From assembly GCA_002751075.1 (NCBI GenBank), contig NAOQ01000338.1, positions 42,274 through 71,292 of the forward strand: a stretch of DNA of 29,019 nucleotides. The letters run 5' to 3'. The first letter of the stretch is position 1. Each line of letters starts with the position of its first letter. The DNA is from Ichthyophonus hoferi. Taxonomy: Eukaryota; Opisthokonta; Ichthyosporea; Ichthyophonida; Ichthyophonidae. The notes beneath the pieces are model-generated. The model had not been told where the DNA came from. It saw only the letters and a list, made by a program, of their open reading frames with translations, and made no database searches. The translations under genes and the position numbers were made by a program. Shown here in pieces: positions 1 to 11,500 of the stretch.

Positions 1-26
1 ATATATATATATATATATATATATTA
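1..26. repeat. AT dinucleotide run at window edge
   Basis: The window opens inside a pure AT/TA dinucleotide run that continues beyond the left edge. It probably belongs to an intron of the LRR gene, since the last exon seen ends at 115 with a good donor. Confidence 0.9.
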
Positions 27-114
27 TCTACCTACCTACCTGCATACTCTAATATTACTACAACTAAACTATAGTATGGTATATCGTGCAATATCATACT
101 ATAATTCCACCTAC

Positions 115-3100
115 CTGTTTATAAGCTCTTCTGCCCAATAGTTACCGTCCATATCAAACACAAAGGCAGCTCTGTCCTCGTCAGATACCTAAACAAGGAA
201 TAATTGCAAAAGTTTGAGTGAGTAAAACAGCAGACACTATACGTGATGTCAGAAACTATAATAGGCCAAGTCGGAAGATAAAATGTCGGTTTTTGTTTTT
301 GAGAGGAACAATCACAGTTGATCAGCAATTAATATTAACCGGTAGATCAATATAATCCAGTACAATACAATCAAGTATAGCATACTATTATACACTATAA
401 TATAACATAATACAATACTATAAAATACAATATTATAAAATTTAGTATCTATGATCTACGATTAAGCTAGTATTCGTTCAATAGTAAAGAAAAGCGTTAG
501 TTTTCAAGGATTTAAAAAACATTTGCCAAGAATTAATGGGAATAAAAGTTAACAAAGTAAAATAATTGACGTCAATTGCAGCCCTCATTATATATGAAAA
601 AAACCCAGAAGTATACCAATGAAAATGTAAATTTAAATATATATAGGAATAGTAAAAAATGGCTAGCCAATAATATTCATTGGATGCTGCACACAAATCA
701 GAATTCTTCTCTAAGACAAAATAACCAATAGAATATAGATGATGGAGTTAAATAAAAATATATAATAAGATGAAGTAGAAAAAAAGAAAAAGAAAAACCG
801 ACCTTTCTCTCTTCCAGAGCATTCATTAACTCGTTGATACCATCTACCTTAATGGCATTATTAGACACGTCTAAGTGGGTGAGAGTCACGTTTTTAGCCA
901 ATCCCTTAGCAAGATGGATGGCAGCCTTGGTGTCCAGGCGGTTATTACGTAGTTTTAGATGGGTTAAAGTTTTATTGGCTGGGTAGTTTTAATTGGGTTA
1001 ATGTTTTTGGCTGGGTATTTTTAATTGGGTTAATGTTTTATTGGCTGGGTTTAGAGGGTGTGGGTAGTTCGCAATAATATTATAGTAGATAGTATGTGCA
1101 TAAAGAAGGAAGAGAGGAATAAATAGGAAGGGAAAGATGAAAGATAGAGCGAGACACAGAGAGATGGAGCAATAAATATATATATATACATAGAAAAACA
1201 GATAAATAAATAAAACGGTATATAGATAGGCAGACATAACATACAATATAAACATATACATAAACCAAGTATAATACAAATAGACTACATGATGTATACT
1301 ATATTATATCTCTATCTTATTCCTAGTAATATATAAATACATACCAACCCACGTTCGCTGTAAGACTGATCTACCCAATCAACATCCTAGAAAGAAACCT
1401 TAATTCACACCAAGTAATATAAATTTTTATAATAGCATTTATTGCTTATATGCTTACACATACATGTACGCATATCTATCTATCTGTCTACAAACCTACC
1501 TACCTACCCATCAAACGTTATACATATACCTTTACATAAACATGTACATACCCACATAAACACATACACATATATATACATCATACAATGCAATACAAAC
1601 CCACTTTTCAGAATATCCCCCAGGGCTTCCGCTCCATGTTTTGTGATTCTATTATAAGATAGATTAACCTTGACGATTGTCTTATTGGCAGCTAGAACTT
1701 TCTTTAAAACTGCAGGAAAAGAGTTATTCGTCCATTAAAAATTAAAGTGATTGGTTAGAGTTTTAAGTTTAGATTGGAACTAATTTACTTTATTATCTTG
1801 GATTTAAAATATGTAAATATTTTAAATCTTTTATTTGATACAATATTCTCAATATTCTATCACAAGGTGTGAGTTATTTTAAATCTAAATTTAACTAGAA
1901 AAGAATAAAAAAACCCCAAACACTACTGGCAAAATTCCAATATCAATTTATTTAATATGTAGTATTGATTTGATTAGAATGGTGTAGTTATAATTTCGTT
2001 AAACAGCAATGATTTTCAGTGTATAATATCTATTAAACCAAGATTTATAACACGAACATCCAATGATCCTATATATATTATTTATCTGTACTCCCAACAT
2101 AAGTGATTTATACGCATACATATATTCATAATTTTCTCAATAATATATATTATATATATACATGCCTACTACTTCTATTCCTTTTTGATTATCTCTCTCT
2201 TTCTTTACACTGATACATAAGGATATATTTGATCAACCATTATACGCTATAAAAATACCATAACTAAAAGAAACAAAGGTAATATTACAAACACGCGTAT
2301 ACACACCATACCATACCATACCATACCATATCATATCATATCATACTATGCCATATCATATCATACCATACTAAACCATATCATACCATACTATGCCATA
2401 CCATATCATATCATACCATAACATATCATACCATACTATGCCATACCATATCATATCATACCATACCATATCATACTATACTATACCATATCATACCATA
2501 TCATACCATACCATATCATACTATGCTATACCATATCATACCATACCATACCATACCATATCATATCATATCATATCATACCATACTATACCATATACCA
2601 TATCATACTATGTCATACCATATCATACCATATCATATACATATACATACCATAAGCACAGTTACTATCCATGTTGCAATAGGAAAGGTTCAGGGTAGTG
2701 ATATGGGTGTCATAAATCAGCACCTCTCCCAGAGTCATCATGTCCTTCAAAGTAAACTCCTTACGGTTCACTTCCAGGTGTGTTACCCACGGGTTCTGTA
2801 AGGCTACTGCCACTGAAGGATTGGGAATTACATCTAGAAGGAAGGAGGGAGAGGCGATTAGAAAGGGAGGGTAAGGAGAAGAGAGACGTGGAGGAGGTAT
2901 AGTAATTATAAGAGCAGATAGTGAGTAGAATGGATGCAATATAATTGTAATATCACTTTACTACCACATATAATTGGGTAGATATCACGATACAATGATG
3001 GCCAGATAGTATGATATAAATGGTACCATGTGACAAACCATTACTTTATATATATATTTTAATTAATGTAACCATGGCTGAAGCCCATATGACCTGTTTA

Positions 3101-3202
3101 CCATATTGTACTATATATACATCAATGCATACCATATTGTTTGCAACACTTCAGGTAGTGATTAAGCCCTTGGGTGTGGATGGTTTCCATGTATTTACTC
3201 AT
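115..3202 (-). CDS. Leucine-rich-repeat protein (LRR ribonuclease-inhibitor type), 3' end outside window
   Basis: Five minus-strand exons are supported by canonical splice sites and matching phases: 3202-3133 (start MSKYMETIH), 2833-2651, 1709-1605, 978-803 and 188-115. They give about 203 codons, and the last exon ends in phase 2 at a GTAGGT donor, so more exons lie left of the window. The start of the protein has a C-K-Q-Y-D-V-I-P-N-P segment like the N-terminal region of LRRC74/LRRC34-type proteins. Repeats follow with cores ITTLNLSYCNM, IVKVNLSYNRI, LTHLKLRNNRL and LTHLDVSNNAI, each with an Asn at the usual position and an alpha-helical second half (GAEALGDIL, AAIHLAKGL, GINELMNAL). This 28-29 residue spacing is that of cytosolic ribonuclease-inhibitor-like LRRs, which are protein-interaction scaffolds. 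The last exon (VSDEDRAAFVFDMDGNYWAEEL) leaves the repeat pattern. The Met is two bases after a strong acceptor, so either it starts the protein after a 5'UTR intron or an upstream coding exon exists. The family is certain; the exact orthologue and function are not. Confidence 0.85.
361..441. repeat. Degenerate ATACA/ATAAT pentamer tract
   Basis: An imperfect run of ATACA, ATAAT and ATACT words lies in the LRR gene intron between the exons at 188 and 803. It is a decayed version of the pentamer satellite seen intact at 2303-2640. Confidence 0.5.
955..1052. repeat. Tandem triplication of an intron/exon boundary (32-34 bp units)
   Basis: Three imperfect copies of a 32-34 bp unit are centred on GGCTGGG at 977, 1009 and 1043. 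On the minus strand each copy holds a CCCAG acceptor followed by codons for an N-K-T-L-T type LRR start. The rightmost-in-gene copy is the functional 5' end of the exon 978-803; the two others sit in the adjoining intron. Confidence 0.8.
2303..2640. repeat. Pentanucleotide satellite (CATAC/CATAT)n
   Basis: About 340 bases of CATAC and CATAT pentamers, with occasional CATAA and CTATG variants, fill the LRR gene intron next to the donor of the exon 2833-2651. Several open frames made of repeating Pro-Tyr-His-Ile-Ser are by-products of the repeat. Confidence 0.95.
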
Positions 3203-5506
3203 GGCTGGTATTAGAAAAAGGAATATTGTAAGCAAGGAAGAGGAAAATAGTCTGCCAAGACCTCAAAACCTACAGTTAATGTGTATATAATAATAAATTG
3301 TGTATTTAATAATGAATATAATAATAGATCTATGTATCTCTTTCCAATACCATATCCAAAGTTATAAAAGTATGCTTATAAAAACCAACCTCAACCTATT
3401 CTAAACAACTTGTGGTCTGTACATCAACTAAAACACATCAAAACCATGGAGTATAGTTAGATAGACTATTATTACCACACTATATATTTCAAGACTACGC
3501 ATTGATACAAAATAAGGTCCTGCAATAATATTATTTTTGTTTGTATGCCGTCCATATTATTCAATATTGTCCCCACCCAAAGGCTTTTCTCCAACGACAC
3601 TATCCAGTTTGAATTATACCCAAGGCTATAGGGGTGTTTATAAATAAAACATGCTTTCATCTACCTTGTTCTGTTAAAATGATAATCCAACGTTCTGACC
3701 TCGACAGACACAAAAATGGTACCAGGTAGAATAAAATCTGTTTTGGAATCTGATCTACTTGAAGCAATTAGTCGAAAAGCATTTTTGGCTCATTAAACTG
3801 CCTCTATTTATCAATTAAAATGGAGTAAATACTAATGCTCCAGCCTGGTTAAAATACAAAATTCCTTTTACATATTTCCATTTTTGGATATCTTCGTCCA
3901 TGGAATTTTAAATTGGCCGCTCAAAATTGTTTTGAAATTATATATTAAATATATAGTGCTAGATCATTATATATGCGTTCAGTTTTCGCATCAAATTATG
4001 GTTTTATTTTATCAATACCTTGGACGAAATAGTATGCTTTAAAATTTTATTCAGTATACAAATTCTTACAGTGAATTTTAAAAGGAGGAAATATAAGATT
4101 ATATCCGAACACTTGAAACGGTAACACTTCAAAGTTGAAGTACTACTTGGAAATGAAGATTTTGTTACCTTGTTTTTATAGATTATCAAATCGATTTGTC
4201 ATTACTAAATATTATTATGTATAACCATAACTAAGCCTTAGACTTTGAGTTGTAGATCTTTTTTATTATAACTTTACAGTTTATGTCCAATATAAAGCCA
4301 ATTATAAATAAAATTTGCAATGGAATGCTGATCAATCTATTTATAAAATGACAACCCAATCAAAATCATTCAATTTAATGGCCTAATATATGTTTATAGA
4401 TGCAATACAAAAAGGATAGACTTCTGCTATATTCCGAATGAAAAAAATATAGTAAGTACAGTTTTTTTAATTCATACTGTGTGTGGAGCTTAGCTATATT
4501 GTCTATGTTATCAAAACTAATAGACCAGTACTCATTTAGTTTGTTAAGAGTAACCATGTATGATTTGCCTGGGCTAGGAGCAAATCGCAAACCACAACTT
4601 CTTCCTTATTTGGTACAGTTGAAGATATCAGGTTATACCGTATATAAACTGATTAGTAACCTACCATTAATTAATTATAATAACTTTCCAACCTAACCTA
4701 TGCTATATTCAACAGACATTTAGAGGTATAGTAGTATACTATATATAGACTAATTGGCAACCTACCATTAATTAACCATGACTAACTATTTTAACCTATG
4801 CGGTACATATAGATACATATCTAGCCATACTCGACAGGACTTGATGGACACAAGGTATATTAAGAACAATACCAAGCAACTGAATACAGCCAGAATATTA
4901 TCTGCCTCAATAAGAGTACCACCGGTACTTTCCTTACCTATAGTCAGCATAGTTATTTAATTTATTTTTAATTTGAACAAAGTACTATATCAGAGCACTG
5001 GTCTATACATGCCAGTTTAAACGTAATTAAAAATGTAACATAACTGGATCAAGGCAGTAATCTGTAACCAATAAAACTTTGAATCTATACCAAATATACT
5101 TGGCAAGAACATACTAGCAATATGGTTAGTATGGAATTTTTTTAAAAAAAGGCAAAGACCAATTATAATCCTTTAAATGTATACTCATACAATTGAATTA
5201 CCAAATGCATGCAATTATTAGCGCATTGTCATAAGTAATCTCTCACCTACACTTCCTACTTGCTGTGATTCACCAATAAGGGATAACCTTTGAATAAAAA
5301 TAAAGAAACTCGGCATTCATAGTAATCGTAGGCAAGGCTGATGACAGTATGGTGAATTATAATTAATTATAATTAATTAAAAATAATTGGGAAAAACGTT
5401 ACGGGCTTTAGAATCAAATAGGACTAATTTAGCAGCTCCCAGTTGGGTCCACATGCACCAATCGGCGCATCTACGGTTTTAACATTCTATAACCACTGGC
5501 TATGAA
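3203..5506. other. Intergenic region between LRR gene and AMFR-like gene; no gene recognised
   Basis: This spacer separates the 5' end of the LRR gene from the 3' end of the ligase gene; both are on the minus strand. It presumably holds the LRR promoter and the ligase 3'UTR and terminator. Minus-strand open stretches at about 3472-3790 and 4490-4620 look faintly coding, but their phases do not join to the LRR start exon and I recognise no domain. An AATAAA on the minus strand at 4966-4961 is the nearest clear polyadenylation-type word to the ligase stop codon, and it is some 540 bases away. Confidence 0.5.
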
Positions 5507-8500
5507 TTACTGGGCGGAGTGGGTGAGGGTAGTAGAATGCGAGGTTCTTAATGTGGTTCTATGTGAATTGGTTGGAGAGGAAAGCGGTGAGTGAAGTGCC
5601 ACTCTTGATGGCCTCCTAGATGCGGGGGCTGAAGCCAAATGTACAAGAGGTAAGGCTGAATTTCCCGAGATATTACATTGAAAATTGGGGATTTTGTGGG
5701 GGGCTGCTACCTGGCTGCTGTTCTTGCGATTGAGATAAAGTCTAGGGAGATTAATGACAATTAGAGTGAATTTAGTAATCGGGGGGGGGGGATCAGTAGA
5801 CATTTATATAGGACAATAGACAGATAAATAGATAGATAGATAAATGGATGCATACCTATTAACATATATTTTAATATTGTATATACTATAATAACATACA
5901 CTGTAACACTCTACATACATAAGTATAAGCATATATACGTATATGCATGCAACACACATACAAACATACATGCAGTCTCCATCTATATCCCTACACTCAC
6001 GTTCTATGATATGCAATCAATTTATCCCTAATTTCATTAAACGGGGTAGCAGGATGAGGATGTGATTGGGTAATAAAACGATTTAAATCCAATTCCCCCA
6101 TGGAAGTATTACTATTCCTTTGCTGTGTGTTAGGGGAGGGAGTAAGAGGGGCTGGTAGTGCCACATCTCTAGGGGGGGGCTGGGTGAAGAGAGAGAAGAG
6201 GGCGGGGTTAGTAAGAATGGTAACAAAATAGTGGGCCAACTACTGAATTCAATGCATATTCTTATATAATTCATAACCCATTCATTCATTCTTCTGTCTA
6301 TTATTTCCTTTTTTCAAAAGCTTCCATCTGTTGGCTAGACACGGAAAAAGACCCTAATGTATCTATCTAACTCGTAATAAGGTTAGATTAAAGTATTAGT
6401 ATCATGGTCTCATTGGATGCCACATAATTGCTTTCCATCAAGCATCCATGATGCGCTTCTCGTATTGGCCAAAGTATAAGATTAAAAGGCATTATAGTAC
6501 TATACATATATACATCAACAGACATATAAACAGCGACTTAATTACCATAATGGAGGCCATTCTCATACCAACAGTCTGATCACCCATTCGATGGCGTCCT
6601 ACCAATAGGGGAGCAAGGAAATGTGTAGGGGGGGTTGATGGGATTTCCGGGGACAAGAGCGGGGGTCCATTGAGACGGTTATGAAGAATATTATCTACCG
6701 TCTGGTCAATAGATTGGGTGACTGCCTGTTGGCACAGAGGGAGAGGCAGGGAGAGAGAGAGGGAGGGAGAGGAAAACCGAAAGAAAGAGAAAGGTATATA
6801 ATTTAGTATATTATGTTATGGAGATATAAAAAGACATTGATTGGGGTCCAACCAAAGCCGAAATATATTGATATCTTAATCTTATTATATATTATAATAC
6901 TTTACTGTAGGTATTTTCAAGGTTTACTATACACACATATATATATATATATATATTGATATCTCAACAGTTTACTATATACACACCTTAGCAGGATATA
7001 GATCTCTTCTAATTCCCTATATATATATATCTGTATAACTGGTTATTTTTCTTATCCAATCATAATTTAGCGTTTTATTGGCTATACAAATATATCTTGA
7101 TCCAATTGAAAACGGTATTATGAAAAAAAAAATGAAAATTCATTGGTACAAAAAGAGTCACAGTCTCACACCTACAATAATACCTAAATGAGACTACACA
7201 CTACCTATTATGAGTAGTTTGTATATGATGATTGTATTATTTAATTAAAATGTACTTTAAAAGGGTAAGTTACTAACTATTACATTTTAACTATAGTGTT
7301 GTACATATTCGTTCTAATAGGCAATTTATGACATTGGATTTTGTTAAAATTATATAAATACCTAATCCGATATGCTTAAAACGCGTTATTTATATTAAAA
7401 ACTGACTCAAAGAGTTTAATAAACCAGTAGTTGTCATCATTTAACCACATCGCTGTCCATTAAAACATATTAAACGTATGAGTATCCCTATTGCTCTATG
7501 TACGTGTAGCCTCAATAAATGTGTAAAGTTTATGTAGGTATTTTACAATAAATAAGGATACCTTATAATAAATAAAGAATGAACCAATAGGAATAAGGGA
7601 TAGCCTACAAAATCGGCGATGACGTCATTGCGGTTGGCTTCGGGAAACATTTCCATCACCCGGTCCACCTGATAATGTGTCAATGGTATGATTAGAATCT
7701 AAACGTAAACCAATAAGATAATAATATACCAAGTGGGTGTGGTGTACATATCATAGAGAAATAGTGTGCTAACCAGATAAAGAAGAATGTATTGCTTGCT
7801 TTAATTGACCCTAAACCAATTGAAAGTAAGAAATTATGTTAAATAAGCTATAAGTAGATAATAATAGTAGTTGTCATTAGAAAAATAAAAATAAAATAAA
7901 AAGAGAAAAGAGGAGCAGAGATGTAGATCTATTATATTATTATCACCTGATCAGCCATCAATTAGATGTGCTCTTTTATATATATATAACTCTAGATATA
8001 CTGGGGAAATAGTATAAAGTAACTGTAATTTGCACCACTCAGACCAATCCTCGAAACTCCATAATGATATATCATTTTAATAACTATTAGTGCACAATCA
8101 ATACATCTAGTTAAGTCCAATTATTGATTATTACAATACAACATATATATAGATAAAGAAAGTGATCGGCGTGATATATATCCATACAGAAAGGTTGCTT
8201 AATATCTATATATCGACAAAATACATGACACATAAAATATATACAAATTGTTTGGTTCATATAGAAAAAATATTATGCAAACAAAACTATATATGACAAG
8301 ACGATAGCATATACATCTATACAAATATATATTTAAGATTTAAAATTATATCTAAAAGTAGAGAAACACACTCATACATAAACTAAAGTTTTTTAAAAAA
8401 AATCAAAAATCAGAGAATGGCAACAATATATATATATATACATGATTTTAAAAAAAAATAAGATTACAATTAGAAAACTAATCATCACAGGCATTAAAAG

Positions 8501-11500
8501 CTTAAATTTAAATTTTAAACCAGAGAAACATATAAGATACACAATTTGTTTTTACGTTTAAATACAAAAACATGTATGTATATATGTATACTTACCCATA
8601 CAGTGGCCACGGGTGGTGGGGGGGAAAGCGCTAAGGACCCGCCCATAATATAAACCAGCCATTGCCACAGGCGATATCCTAAGAGATAGAGGGCGGGCAT
8701 GGGTTATGAGTCAAAGCCACTGAAGGATTTGGGAGTATAGGAAACACACTGTATATATCTAGGGACATATAGATTGATATATACATATATACATGCTTCT
8801 ACCTACGTACATGCATGTATACATGCAACATCCACATCGTACTACTAACCTATCACTGAGAGGGGGCCTTCCCTGTAAGGTGTGATTTGAGTGGCTGTTA
8901 GTCACATGATAGATAATAATGATTCTTTGTATAGATGATAATATAAGTTATAGTGCAGCAACAAATAAAAATATCGGAATACTCTATAAAGGTAAATTAA
9001 AATAAAAGATATATAGTAACAAGATAAGAAATAAAAAAACAAAATTATTCTCTTTCTAGTAAACTTGCTTAATTAATTCTTTACTACTAGGTAAATACAA
9101 TCGTTCCTTGCTTGGCTCTGTAGTTTTGAAACAATGACCTGGGATATACTATAAGATACTATAATATAATATGATATAATATATACGATATAGTATAGTA
9201 TAATACAATATACCACAATATAATACAATATAATACAAAACCATACCATACCATAAATACAATACAATATCATAACATATCATGCAATACAGTATCATAC
9301 CATATAATACAATACCATACAAAACAATGTAATGTAATATATATCCAATACCAGCCTAATATATACACATAAACTAGTATCCTTACTTAGGCGTAGCCAA
9401 GGGACCAATCTTCTCATTCAGTGGCCTTCTACAGGTAGGGCAACTATTATGACATTCCAGCCAGGATTGGATACACGATCTATATATATGTATATGTGTG
9501 TGTATGCATGTGTGTATTGCATATGCGAACATGCAATTATGCTCAGGTGGATGTATGAGGTGGAAATTATTCGTGTAAGTATACTATAGTTGATCATCTT
9601 ATGTTTATAATTTTACATACAAGGTAATACTTTATACATATATATACACACGTACATACTTGCATACATACATACATATATAGACTAACAAGACCAAATG
9701 AGGCAGCCAATCAAACTGCAGGGACAATGGCTTAGAGGAAGCTAGATATATTAACAATGGAAAACAAGGGGGTACTAACACATGATACATATGCCCACAG
9801 GGTAAGGCCTTGGCACTACTCATAATACTGCGACAGATAGCGCAGGTGTCATTGTAGGCATGCAGCTCTGAGGGGGTCACATCGCGGAATCTATATATAT
9901 GTAGGTATGTATGTACGTAGGTATGTATGTGTGTAGGTATATATATATATATATATGTGTATATGTGTATGTATGTGTATAATTATGTAGGTATGTACGT
10001 ATGCATATTTGTATGTCTATATATATGGGCATTCACGCATGTATGAGTGTATATGCATGTATGTATGTATGTATGCATGTATGTATGATAGTATGAGAGC
10101 ATGTAAGTATTAACATATAGGTAGGGGTGTGTACAGGGAGGTGGGTATAGTGTATACTTGATTAGATATATATTGATTCTTCCTTTATACCTTTCAGATT
10201 TATATGCTACAATGTATATAGGAAGTCAAACCACCACTGATGACGTATATAATAGGTAAGAAAAATAAGCCAGTAGGGAAATGTGTTAATTTCAGTATAT
10301 ATACGGATTGGTTAACCAGAATATAAACATCATATATGAATGACTGATATAATATAATTATATTATATAAACCTCAACATACTATGCAACATATACCATA
10401 TATAATATAACATAAACCGCATAGTATACACCATACAGTATCACATACTGTACAGCCAACACCTTATATAGCACAACATAAGCCACATACAATACATTGT
10501 ACTACACAATATATACCACACATAATCTAACCTACCTCGACTCTATCTTCTTGATGGCCACTCTATACTTTATAAATCCTAGTAATTTAGTGCGTAGGCT
10601 GTGTATGACTGCATGTATGTTAAGCATTATAATGGCGTTAATTAGCGTAAACGCCATACCGTGTAACATCTGCATATATATATATAGGTTAGCGGGTTAG
10701 TATGATAGTAGGTTAGTATGATAGTAAGTTAGTGCGACGGTATAATAGTAGGTTAGTATAGTCGTATGATAGTAGGTCAGTATGACAATATAAGATTGGG
10801 TAGATAACACCATCTATCTATCTACGTATCCATATATATATATATATATATATGCATATCCATTCCGATGCAAGTCTTACGCTTTATTTCTTACTTACTG
10901 TAATTTCTACTTTGTCCCTTTTTTAATTTTTTTTAAAAAAAAACCATTTAAAAGCACTTCAAACCCCCATTTAAAACCCGTGTTTTAAAGCAAATACCTA
11001 CCATCACATGACAATAATGTACTAAAGTGCCGGAAAGCACCAAGGTGTCGGTGATAAACTCAGTATAGTAAAGGTAGGTAGCATGGTTTTCCCAAGTATC
11101 CGACAATTGCAGGTCATATAGATGCATACAATACTTGATAATAGTCTGTAGGGTATCTAAAAATAGCGTATAGCACTGTAATATCATGCAGTGATTGTAG
11201 CCCAAGGCAAGGATCAGGTGAGTAGCGAGGACAGAAGGAGGATAGGTAGATAGATGGTTAACAGAGAAATATATGAGTATATGATATTATTGGTTGGACT
11301 ATGATGTGTATACGTCAATAAGAAGTAAATGATAGGATGAAGTTTATATGAGAAAAATAATATGACTGGATCTCGTGAAAATTAAAAGATAGAGGTGGGT
11401 TGGATAAAGTGTATATATAAAGCGTCGGTATTGGTATATATATATAAGGTCGTTTCTTAGCGAAGTGTGTCGAATAAGAGAGTGGAACCACCTACCTGGA

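Noticed and set aside
2393-2801. Plus-strand frames with repeating Ile-Ser-Tyr-His
   Set aside because: They are pentamer satellite translation on the strand opposite to the LRR gene.
4375-4960. Frames on both strands between the LRR and AMFR-like genes
   Set aside because: There is no domain, the splice phases do not connect to either neighbour, and both strands are equally open.
5742-5803. Extension of the last AMFR-like exon to the Met at 5803
   Set aside because: The phase-2 join from 6001 fits the acceptor CTCCCTAG at 5742, and the extension reads through a G-run and intron-like sequence.
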